Assembly (NCBI GenBank): GCA_025457905.1
Contig: JALOTM010000028.1
Location: forward strand, 1-8,167
DNA from: Methanomassiliicoccales archaeon
Lineage (GTDB): Archaea; Thermoplasmatota; Thermoplasmata; Methanomassiliicoccales; UBA472
Length of the DNA stretch: 8,167 nucleotides
Reading direction: 5' to 3'
In this document: piece after piece, positions 1 to 6,138 of the stretch
How positions within the stretch are numbered: the first letter of the stretch is position 1
How the letters are laid out: each line of letters begins with the position of its first letter
Made by a program: the position numbers and the translations under genes
The notes under the pieces: model-generated
Told to the model about the DNA's origin: nothing
The model's database searches: none
Seen by the model: the letters and a program-made list of their open reading frames with translations, nothing else

Positions 1-1061
1 AAGAGGCTCTTGGAGCTGGAGAGGTCGTTGGGGACGTATTGGCTGAACGGTGCGTCCTTGAGGTCAGCGCGGTCGAGGGACAGCAATTGCCAGAAGTCTA
101 CCAAGCCGAGGGGAGCGTCATGCTGATAGACCAGATAACGTGGTATGTCCATGTTTTTGGCCAACATCTCCCGGACCGTCTCCGGCATGGCCTCGTCCAC
201 CTCCAGGCGGACGGTGGGGCCGAGCCTGCGGCTCTCGACCCCCTCCTCCACGGCCGTGAGCATGTCGTCCGAGTCCTCGACCTGGATCTCGATCTCGGCG
301 TCGCGCGTGACCCTGAAGGGATAGGATGCCAGCACCTCCATGCCCGGGAAGAGCAGGTCCAGGTTGGCGGCGATGAGCTCCTCCAGCATCACGAAGTTGA
401 GGCTCGTCTTGCCAGCGGCGTACTCCTCTTCGTGGTCGTTCTCAGGGACCCTAATGAAGCGGGGCAAGGTCGTCGTAGGTACCTTGACCCTCGCGAATCC
501 CAGCTTGTTGCCGCTCCTCACGGTGATGGCCAGATTGATGGCGAGGTTCGAGATGAATGGGAATGGGCGATGTGTGTCGAAGGCCAAGGGAGTCAGGGCG
601 GGATAGATCTCATGTTCGAAGAGCCGGCGCAAGGCTACCTTCTGCGCATCGTCCAGCTCGGCCCACTTGTGCACGTGGATGCCATTCTTCTTCAGGGCGG
701 GGCAGATCTGCTCCCTCCAGCATTGAGCGTGGCCCGCGAGTATCGGTCCTAGCATCTCCCTGACTTTGTCAATGGTGTTGGCAGGCGGCATGCCATCAGC
801 GGTGAACTTGACCACCCCGCGGGTCATCTGCCGCCTGAGGTCCGAGACGCGGCTCATGAAGAACTCGTCCAGGTTAGAGCCGCAAATGGCGAGGAACTTC
901 ACCCTCTCCAGCAATGGATGATAGTCATCACGCGCCTCATCCAAAACCCTGCGGTTGAACTCAAGGGAGCTCAGCTCGCGGTTGATGTAGAACTCGCTCC
1001 TATCAAGGTCCACGCGCTTGACGGTCCTCGGCCTCGGTTCTTTTGATCGATCGGTCGCCAT
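1..1061 (-). CDS. ppk1: Polyphosphate kinase 1, N-terminal half (runs off left edge)
   Basis: PPK1 makes inorganic polyphosphate reversibly from the gamma-phosphate of ATP. The reverse strand is open for 353 codons from the ATG at 1061 to the window edge; the usual protein is about 690-720 residues, so only the N domain, the head domain and the start of C1 are present. Visible family motifs: INRELSSLEFNRRVLDEA (residues 26-43), NLDEFFMSRVSDLRRQ (63-78, the NLDEF adenine-binding segment), PFPFISNLAINLA (166-178), YPFRVTRDAEIEI (247-259), and IPRYLVYQHDAPLGLVDFWQL (306-326). The catalytic phospho-histidine region of C1 lies beyond the edge, so activity cannot be judged. The nearest in-frame stop upstream leaves no other ATG, GTG or TTG before 1061; no clear Shine-Dalgarno precedes it. 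One oddity is serine at residue 32, where the family has Trp (ELSWLxFN). The identity is secure from the motif series; the gene faces away from the tRNA. Confidence 0.93.
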   Translation of the reverse strand, partial: MATDRSKEPRPRTVKRVDLDRSEFYINRELSSLEFNRRVLDEARDDYHPLLERVKFLAICGSNLDEFFMSRVSDLRRQMTRGVVKFTADGMPPANTIDKVREMLGPILAGHAQCWREQICPALKKNGIHVHKWAELDDAQKVALRRLFEHEIYPALTPLAFDTHRPFPFISNLAINLAITVRSGNKLGFARVKVPTTTLPRFIRVPENDHEEEYAAGKTSLNFVMLEELIAANLDLLFPGMEVLASYPFRVTRDAEIEIQVEDSDDMLTAVEEGVESRRLGPTVRLEVDEAMPETVREMLAKNMDIPRYLVYQHDAPLGLVDFWQLLSLDRADLKDAPFSQYVPNDLSSSKSL

Positions 1062-1217
1062 GCTTACGCGGACACCGATGATGCTACGGGCATTTCTGCG
1101 TTTCTGAGTTCAGTTACGTCTGGAGAAAGATTGGGAGCCACATCTAAAAGGAATTCCCTGCGCTCCAATGGGCAAGGTATTAGTAGATAGAGGTTATGTT
1201 CCTTTCCCGCAACGCAT

Positions 1218-1302
1218 GCAGGGATAACCAAGCCTGGCCAACGGTGTGAGATTCAGGGTCTCATCGCGTAGGCGTTCGGGGGTTCGAATCCTCCTCCCTG
1301 CA
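1218..1302 (+). tRNA. tRNA-Leu (anticodon CAG)
   Basis: The segment folds as a complete class II tRNA of 85 nt. The acceptor stem GCAGGGA (1218-1224) pairs perfectly with TCCCTGC (1295-1301), with discriminator A at 1302. The D stem is ACC/GGT (1227-1229 with 1243-1245) around a loop containing GG. The anticodon stem TGAGA/TCTCA (1247-1251, 1259-1263) encloses the loop TTCAGGG, with anticodon CAG at 1254-1256 reading CUG (Leu). The long variable arm at 1264-1277 contains a CGC/GCG stem. The T stem GGGGG/CCTCC (1278-1282, 1290-1294; one G-U pair) holds the loop TTCGAAT. CCA does not follow the discriminator (CTA does), so CCA would be added enzymatically. There is no intron. A weak TATA-like tract (TATTAGTA, about 1179-1186) lies a plausible distance upstream. 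The gene is convergent with the acetyltransferase that ends at 1360. Confidence 0.96.
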
Positions 1303-1359
1303 CTAACTCTTACTTCTCCATCCTCATTGCCAATGAATCGACTCGTAGTCTCAATCCAT

Positions 1360-2265
1360 CTAAAGCCTCTTCACCCAGACGAACTCCTCGCGTTTCTCTA
1401 TCGGTTCGAGCGATTCGTACAGTCGGTTGGAGTGATGTGGCTCCGAGGCCGAACCGATGTAAGCGCGCTCTATATGAGCGATTTCGAGCCTGCGGAATGC
1501 GTCGGAGATGCATGCCCAAGCAAAGCCCTTCCTCTGCTCGTCCGGCCTTGTTCCAATGGGGTCGAGCTCCGCGTATCCACCCCGCTGGTCGACACGCACC
1601 TCGCAGAACGACACAACCCGCTCGTCCTTGACGGCGCAGATGACCCAGTCCCGCGAGTGCCCAGGGGCGCGCTCCTTGCTCTTGAACCATTGCATATCCA
1701 GAGTGTCGCGTCCGAACGCGCTTCTTACCGCGTCCACGTAGTCGACGATGTTGCCATGCTCGGTCAACGTCCTCAATTCGTAACCTTCTGGAAGCTCCGA
1801 TTCATGGGGCGAAGCGGCGGTATCGAATTTCCTGACGAACCCGCGGGACTCCTTCCGTTCGAAACCCCTGGTCTCAAGCTCCTGCACCCGTGCATAGTCA
1901 TCGTCATAAGCCGCGACCCCGAGCGATCCCTTACCCTTCGCCCAGACGTTCTCCGCCCATCCAAGGATCTCTCCCTCCAGCTCGAAATCGTCGGGAAGAA
2001 CCATCGGGGTTACGACGTAGTCCCCACCCGATACACACAGGCCAGCAACCTCGCCCTCCCTGCGCCAGTAGTGCAGATTGCGTGAAAAGAAGCCAGGGTC
2101 CGAGGACTCGAAACGGAAGTTGCTCCCGTACTTCCAATCCTCTAGGCGGGCTACGGACCAATTCCTCAAGAAGGAGTAGCCATGCTCGCTCTCGGTGAGG
2201 AAACAGCAACACCTATTCAGGGTCCCTTGCATTCCGTCGAACGCTGCATGCTCCATGCGGGCCAT
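1360..2265 (-). CDS. GNAT-family N-acetyltransferase with degenerate N-terminal GNAT-like half
   Basis: A 301-residue protein with a C-terminal GNAT fold at about residues 159-301. It has a beta strand reading AELDPIGTRP (232-241), the acetyl-CoA pyrophosphate loop QRKGFA (244-249, matching the Q/R-x-x-G-x-A/G motif), and the closing helix segment NRLYESL (280-286). In the GNAT superfamily this fold transfers an acetyl group from acetyl-CoA to an amine; the substrate here cannot be predicted. The N-terminal half (about 34-148, with YARVQELETRGFERKE resembling a GNAT end) looks like a second, decayed GNAT domain without an acetyl-CoA loop, as in tandem-GNAT proteins. The ATG at 2265 gives an odd N terminus with three consecutive cysteines (19-21); ATG codons at residues 4 and 12 are alternatives, and no Shine-Dalgarno decides between them. 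It is the only gene between an intact tRNA-Leu and a broken copy of it, so it may be transferred cargo. The family is confident, the function unknown. Confidence 0.85.
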   Translation of the reverse strand: MARMEHAAFDGMQGTLNRCCCFLTESEHGYSFLRNWSVARLEDWKYGSNFRFESSDPGFFSRNLHYWRREGEVAGLCVSGGDYVVTPMVLPDDFELEGEILGWAENVWAKGKGSLGVAAYDDDYARVQELETRGFERKESRGFVRKFDTAASPHESELPEGYELRTLTEHGNIVDYVDAVRSAFGRDTLDMQWFKSKERAPGHSRDWVICAVKDERVVSFCEVRVDQRGGYAELDPIGTRPDEQRKGFAWACISDAFRRLEIAHIERAYIGSASEPHHSNRLYESLEPIEKREEFVWVKRL

Positions 2266-2317
2266 CGAGCACTGAACCGAGTTCGAGGTAAAAGCTATGT
2301 GCGTCGACGGAAAATCG

Positions 2318-2332
2318 CTATCTGCGAGATAG
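2318..2332. repeat. Short perfect inverted repeat (6-bp arms, 3-nt loop)
   Basis: CTATCT-GCG-AGATAG lies between the start of the acetyltransferase gene and the tRNA remnant. It could be a small hairpin or a dimeric-protein operator about 53 bp upstream of the acetyltransferase start. The arms are short enough that chance occurrence is possible, and no T-tract follows on either side, so a terminator is unlikely. Confidence 0.35.
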
Positions 2333-2360
2333 TCAATGGCACGATAGAATATCTCGGATT

Positions 2361-2423
2361 GCCCAACGGAGATTCATGGGCTCATCGCATAGGCGCTCGG
2401 GGGTTCGAATCCTCATCCCTGCA
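2361..2423 (+). pseudogene. tRNA-Leu remnant (degenerate copy of the 1218-1302 gene)
   Basis: The 55 nt at 2369-2423 align without gaps to 1248-1302 of the intact tRNA-Leu with 50 identities, covering part of the anticodon arm, the variable arm, the T arm and the 3' acceptor strand. Upstream, GCCCAACGG (2361-2369) matches the D-arm end of the intact gene (GGCCAACGG), followed by a 4-nt deletion. No 5' acceptor strand able to pair with ATCCCTGC is present nearby. The changes damage the fold: the base matching position 39 of the anticodon stem is G opposite A, the first T-stem pair becomes G opposite A (2415), and the anticodon triplet becomes CAT. Copy 2 happens to be followed by CCA after its A. 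It is a non-functional remnant left either by integration at the tRNA or by decay of a duplicated gene. Confidence 0.85.
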
Positions 2424-2489
2424 CCACCTTCACTTCTCTAGGAATCGAATGCCGTCCAACCGTCATCAAGGTGGATGAGCGGCTTGACC

Positions 2490-3944
2490 TCAAATGGCCT
2501 CAACATCAGTGTTCGCCTGTTCGGGCCTCCCCCCGCGTGCCAGGGAAGTGAACGCTCCGATGACCGCGATGACAGAGGAGACCAAGAAGGCCACATCCAT
2601 GCCCCGCACGAAATCGGACGGGTCGATTGCGACATCTCCCCCCTGACCGCTGAATATCGCCGATATGGCCGCATTGGCCGCCACCGTGCTTACGATCGCC
2701 CCCATGAGGGCCAGGCTGGTGGCCTGGCCGGTCACGCGCATGGTGGCCAAGGTCCCCGACGCCAATCCCAGCTTCGACCTGCCCACGGACCCCATAACAG
2801 CGCTCGTGTTGGGCGAGGAGAATATTCCCATGCCCGCCCCGATGACGAACAGGCCGACCTCAGTATGGAGGGGTGTGGAGGATGTGCTGATCCCCGCCAT
2901 CCATGCCAGTCCCGCGGCGATGATGAACATGCCCGCTGAAGCCAGCAACCTTGAGCCCAATCGATCTGACAATCGGCCGCTGATTGGCGAGATCAGGGCC
3001 ATTGTTACAGGCATGATGAGGAGGATCCAGCCAGCCTCCAAAGACGTGAGCCCCAGCAATCTCTGGAGGTAGAAGGAGATGATGATCGTGACACCGAAGA
3101 AGGAGGTGTAGTTGAGGAAGGCCGAGACGTTGCTCGCAGCGAACATGCGGTTCCTGGTGAAGAGCCTCGGGTCCAGAAGGGCCCCCTCTCCCTTGACCCG
3201 TTCCACCCCCACGAAGGCGACGAATCCCAATACGGCCATGATGAGAAGGGCGAGCGTCTGCGGGGAGGTCCAGCCCCACTGGTCCCCAAGGGTGAGCGCC
3301 ACCAGGAAGCTGACCAGCATGAGCGCGAAGGACGCCACTCCGGGGAAATCCAACCTGCCCCTTCTCGCCTCAGGCGAGGAGGCCTTTATCTTGAAATGGG
3401 CGAGCAGGATGACCGCGATCCCTATGGGGACGTTCACCCAGAACACGGACCTCCATCCGAAGGCATGGGTTAGGAACCCTCCCAGAGGGGGGCCGAGGGA
3501 CATCCCGAGATACACGGCCAAGGCGTTGATGCCCAAGGCCTTCCCCCTCTCGTTGCTGGGATAGGTCTCGGTGATTATGGCAGCCGAGGTGGATCCGATG
3601 CAGGCGCCACCAAAGCCCTGAATGATGCGGAACAGGATTAGCTCGGCCCCAGAGGCAGAAAGGGAGCATAGCAGGGAGCTGGCGGTGAAGACTCCGAACC
3701 CCATCAGGAAGATGCTCTTTCGGCCAACCACATCCGAGACCCTCCCCATGACCAGAATGGTGACGGCCAAAGTGACCAAGTAGGCCGTGGGGACCCAAAT
3801 GATCTCGGCGTAGCCCATGTCCAGATCTGCAGCTATCTGAGGCAGGGAGACGGAGACGATGGTGCTGTCCAAAGGAGCCATCATGGCCCCTATGCAGGTT
3901 ATGAGCAGCACCGTGCGCCGATAGCTTTGGGACGTCGAGGCCAA
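2490..3944 (-). CDS. MFS transporter, DHA2 (14-TM drug:H+ antiporter) family
   Basis: A 484-residue integral membrane protein, the usual length for DHA2 members. Family motifs in order: LDSTIVSVSLPQIAADL (25-41, end of TM1), GRVSDVVGRK (67-76, the MFS loop 2-3 signature), GINALAVYLGMSLGPPLGG (138-156, antiporter motif C in TM5), and GWRSVFWVNVPIG (163-175). Many hydrophobic segments follow, and a SGRLSDRLGSR loop gives the second-half repeat of the loop 2-3 motif. Such proteins sit in the cytoplasmic membrane and usually export toxic organic compounds in exchange for protons; the substrate here is unknown. The start is TTG at 3944, because an in-frame stop lies six codons upstream and the first ATG would remove most of TM1. 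It is divergent from hutU; a role in moving histidine or a pathway intermediate is possible from position alone but is not what this family usually does. Confidence 0.9.
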   Translation of the reverse strand: MASTSQSYRRTVLLITCIGAMMAPLDSTIVSVSLPQIAADLDMGYAEIIWVPTAYLVTLAVTILVMGRVSDVVGRKSIFLMGFGVFTASSLLCSLSASGAELILFRIIQGFGGACIGSTSAAIITETYPSNERGKALGINALAVYLGMSLGPPLGGFLTHAFGWRSVFWVNVPIGIAVILLAHFKIKASSPEARRGRLDFPGVASFALMLVSFLVALTLGDQWGWTSPQTLALLIMAVLGFVAFVGVERVKGEGALLDPRLFTRNRMFAASNVSAFLNYTSFFGVTIIISFYLQRLLGLTSLEAGWILLIMPVTMALISPISGRLSDRLGSRLLASAGMFIIAAGLAWMAGISTSSTPLHTEVGLFVIGAGMGIFSSPNTSAVMGSVGRSKLGLASGTLATMRVTGQATSLALMGAIVSTVAANAAISAIFSGQGGDVAIDPSDFVRGMDVAFLVSSVIAVIGAFTSLARGGRPEQANTDVEAI

Positions 3945-4071
3945 ACCGATCTCGTCTTCCTATGGCTTCTCATGGCATCAATCTTGCCGAATGGCCCTCC
4001 TGGTCAGAAAGGATAATGAGTTCGTAGCACCAAGCTCAAGGCGGACAAGCTCCGATAGGAGGCGACGAATC
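3945..4071. promoter_or_regulatory. Divergent promoter region between the MFS gene and hutU
   Basis: If hutU starts at the TTG at 4072, this 127-bp stretch must hold both divergent promoters. A TATA-like GATAATG preceded by purines (AGAAAG, about 4005-4017) lies some 55-60 bp before that TTG, giving room for a short leader with the Shine-Dalgarno at 4057-4062. Read on the other strand, the same AT-rich tract (CATTATCC) could serve the transporter. No clear operator palindrome was seen. The box assignments are by eye and weak. Confidence 0.35.
4057..4062 (+). promoter_or_regulatory. Shine-Dalgarno of hutU (decides the start)
   Basis: AGGAGG is followed after 9 nt by an in-frame TTG at 4072-4074. 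This is the strongest ribosome-binding site in the window; the in-frame ATG at 3991 has none, and the ATG at 4084 is too far away (21 nt). Confidence 0.6.
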
Positions 4072-6078
4072 TTGCTCCAGGAAATGTTCAAAGGCGTTCT
4101 GCCATCACATCCAGGCTTCATCCCAGGCATCCGCCGGGCGCCTAAGAGGAGCCTCGTGCTGGATGACAAGGAGATCGAGCTGGCGGTAAAGAACGCCCTG
4201 CGGTATGTCCCCGAAGAGTGGCACGAGGAGCTGGCTCCTGAGTTCCTGGACGAGCTCTTGGACCGCGGAAGGGTGTACGCGTATCGCTTCCGTCCCAGAG
4301 GGGGGATCGAGGGGAGACCGGTCGATGAGTACCAGGGTATACCGCCTGCCAGGGCCATCCAATTGATGATGGACAACAACCTGGACTTCGACGTCGCCCT
4401 CTATCCCTACGAGCTGGTGACCTACGGCGAGACCGGTCAGGTGTGCCAGAACTGGCTTCAGTATCGTCTAATTAGGATGTATCTCGAGGGGATGAGCGAG
4501 GAGCAGACCTTGGTGGTGATGTCCGGGCATCCATTGGGCCTGTTCCCCTCCCGCCGAGAGGCCCCGCGGGCAGTCGTCACCAACGGATTGATGGTAGGGG
4601 CCTTCGATAATCCCCAGGAGTTCCAGAGAGCGCAGGCCCTTGGGGTCTGCAATTACGGCCAGATGACCGCGGGAGGTTGGATGTACATAGGGCCTCAAGG
4701 CATCGTCCATGGCACCTATCTCACGCTTCTCAACGCGGGCAGGAAGTATCTCGGGATAGGAGAGGAGGAGGACCTTTCGGGAGCGCTCTATATCAGCTCT
4801 GGGCTTGGCGGCATGAGCGGGGCCCAGGCCAAGGCCATCGAGATCGCTGGAGGCATCGGGGTCATCGCCGAGGTGGACGATACGAGGACGAGAGCTCGGG
4901 CCGAGCAGGGATGGCTCTCGCGGAGCTCGGGCGACCTGGATGAGGTGTTCGGTTGGGTGGAGGAGCTCCGCTCCATGGGCAAGGCGGCCTCCATCGCCTA
5001 CCGCGGGAACGTCGTGGACCTATGGCAGTATGTACTGGACGAAGGGATAAAGGTCGACCTGGCCTCGGACCAGACCTCATGTCACGCGGTCTATGAGGGA
5101 GGGTATACCCCGGTGGGCCTGTCCTTCGAAGAGGCGCGCCGCCTCCTCTCGGAGGATCCCGGGGCCTTTAGGAGCGCGGTGGACGCGTCCTTGCTCCGCC
5201 AATACGGTCTCATCATGGCCATGAAGGGAAGGGGGGCGAAGTTCTGGGACTACGGGAACTCCTTCCTGAAAGCGGTCTACGATGCTGGCGAGAAGGGAGC
5301 GGCCATCGACAAGGACCCGAGGAAGGGGTTCGTCCTTCCATCCTATGTAGAGGACCTCATCGGCCCGCTCTGCTTCGACCTTGGCTACGGCCCATTCCGA
5401 TGGGTATGCCTCTCAGGCAAGGAGAGCGACCTTGACCTGACCGACCAGGCGGCCATCGAGGTCATCGACGACCTATGGAAGGGGAGGACTCCGAGAAGGG
5501 GCCAGGACCGGGACAATATGCAGTGGCTGAGGGATGCGAAGCGCAACAGGTTGGTGGTGGGCACCAAGGCCAGGATCCTTTACGCCGACGGCGTCGGAAG
5601 GGTGAGGATAGCCCAGCGCTTCAACGAGATGGTGCGCCAAGGACTCATCGGGCCAGTGATGATCGGTCGGGATCACCATGACGTCAGCGGGACCGATAGC
5701 CCGTTCCGGGAGACCGCCAACGTGAAGGACGGCAGCAATGTAATGGCCGAGATGAGCCACCAGTGCTGGGCCGGGGACGCGGCCAGAGGGATGACCATGG
5801 TCGTGCTCTCCAATGGGGGCGGGGTCGGCACAGGCAAGGCCATCAACGGCGGTTTCGGGCTATTCCTCGACGGGAGCGGGCGAGCAGATCGAGTGGCCGC
5901 CGATGCACTTGACTGGGACGTGGTCTGCGGCGTCGCTCGCAGAGCCTGGGCCGGCAATCCTCCGGCTGTAGAAACGGCACAAGCCTGGAACGCTCAAGGG
6001 AGGGGGCGGATAACCCTCCCATCCGTCGCCGACGACGTCTTCCTCCGGGAATTGGTCAGGGGGAGGATGAGGAGGTAG
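4072..6078 (+). CDS. hutU: Urocanate hydratase, long (UROC1-like) form
   Basis: It adds water to urocanate to give 4-imidazolone-5-propanoate, using tightly bound NAD+, in the second step of histidine breakdown. From the TTG at 4072 the protein is 668 residues, near the roughly 670 of the animal UROC1 form and longer than the roughly 555 of common bacterial HutU. Motifs: ALRYVPEEW near the N terminus, QMTAGGWMYIGPQGIVHGT (197-215), GLGGMSGAQAKA (244-255, NAD region), DQTSCH (333-338), FWDYGN (391-396), GYGPFRWVCLSG (438-449), GRDHHDVSGTDSPFRET (532-548), and NGGGVG (581-586). Where bacterial HutU has ARICWxG with the active-site Cys (Cys410 in Pseudomonas putida), this protein reads ARILYAD, which I recall as typical of the long form. 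An ATG at 3991 would add 27 Arg/Ser-rich residues; the AGGAGG before 4072 and the family length argue against it. hutI follows after 60 bp. Confidence 0.95.
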   Translation: MLQEMFKGVLPSHPGFIPGIRRAPKRSLVLDDKEIELAVKNALRYVPEEWHEELAPEFLDELLDRGRVYAYRFRPRGGIEGRPVDEYQGIPPARAIQLMMDNNLDFDVALYPYELVTYGETGQVCQNWLQYRLIRMYLEGMSEEQTLVVMSGHPLGLFPSRREAPRAVVTNGLMVGAFDNPQEFQRAQALGVCNYGQMTAGGWMYIGPQGIVHGTYLTLLNAGRKYLGIGEEEDLSGALYISSGLGGMSGAQAKAIEIAGGIGVIAEVDDTRTRARAEQGWLSRSSGDLDEVFGWVEELRSMGKAASIAYRGNVVDLWQYVLDEGIKVDLASDQTSCHAVYEGGYTPVGLSFEEARRLLSEDPGAFRSAVDASLLRQYGLIMAMKGRGAKFWDYGNSFLKAVYDAGEKGAAIDKDPRKGFVLPSYVEDLIGPLCFDLGYGPFRWVCLSGKESDLDLTDQAAIEVIDDLWKGRTPRRGQDRDNMQWLRDAKRNRLVVGTKARILYADGVGRVRIAQRFNEMVRQGLIGPVMIGRDHHDVSGTDSPFRETANVKDGSNVMAEMSHQCWAGDAARGMTMVVLSNGGGVGTGKAINGGFGLFLDGSGRADRVAADALDWDVVCGVARRAWAGNPPAVETAQAWNAQGRGRITLPSVADDVFLRELVRGRMRR

Positions 6079-6091
6079 CCTCTGGAAACCG

Positions 6092-6098
6092 TTTTTAT
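6092..6098 (+). promoter_or_regulatory. TATA-like box upstream of hutI
   Basis: TTTTTAT preceded by GGAAACCG (a BRE-like purine tract) lies in the 60-bp gap between hutU and hutI. An archaeal start site about 25 nt downstream would fall near 6122, leaving a short leader with a Shine-Dalgarno before the ATG at 6139. The T run could equally end hutU transcripts, since archaeal termination often uses oligo-T on the coding strand; both may hold. Confidence 0.5.
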
Positions 6099-6126
6099 CA
6101 TCCTGCGCGAATAGCGTCCGTCATAG

Positions 6127-6131
6127 GGTGA
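6127..6131 (+). promoter_or_regulatory. Shine-Dalgarno of hutI
   Basis: GGTGA, complementary to the 3' end of 16S rRNA, sits 7 nt before the ATG at 6139 and supports that start. Confidence 0.6.
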
Positions 6132-6138
6132 GCTGAGG

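Larger units (their letters stand above)
1303..2423. mobile_element. Possible tRNA-flanked insertion or duplicated segment carrying the GNAT gene
   Basis: The 1.12-kb segment starts right after the intact tRNA-Leu and ends with the 3' 55 nt of the same tRNA in the same orientation. That is the layout left by site-specific integration into a tRNA 3' end. No integrase, transposase or other mobility gene is present; the only gene is the acetyltransferase. Against simple integration, weak similarity extends past the tRNA 3' end (roughly 1303-1318 against 2424-2438, pyrimidine-rich) and into the D arm on the 5' side, which would also fit an old tandem duplication. The boundaries are therefore tentative, and the call is an inference from the repeat pair. 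Confidence 0.4.

Noticed and set aside
39..752. Open frame of 237 codons on the + strand
   Set aside because: It lies antisense to ppk1, whose reverse-strand frame carries clear family motifs; the + strand translation resembles nothing.
1152..1160. TTCCCTGC upstream of the tRNA as a third tRNA 3' fragment
   Set aside because: The match is only about 8 nt with no T-arm sequence before it, which is expected by chance.
1246..2085. Open frame of 279 codons on the + strand
   Set aside because: It begins inside the tRNA-Leu gene and is antisense to the GNAT gene, which shows domain motifs; the + strand product has none.
2230..2423. An intron-containing or split tRNA ending at 2423
   Set aside because: No upstream strand complementary to the 3' acceptor ATCCCTGC was found, and the anticodon and T stems are broken, so a remnant is more likely.
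2424..2474. Inverted repeat CCACCTT / AAGGTGG as a terminator between the tRNA remnant and the MFS gene
   Set aside because: Arms of 7 bp are separated by a 37-nt loop and no T-tract follows; too weak to call.
2490..2675. Short frames opposite the 3' end of the MFS gene
   Set aside because: They are antisense to a well-supported membrane protein and show no ribosome-binding site or recognisable motif.
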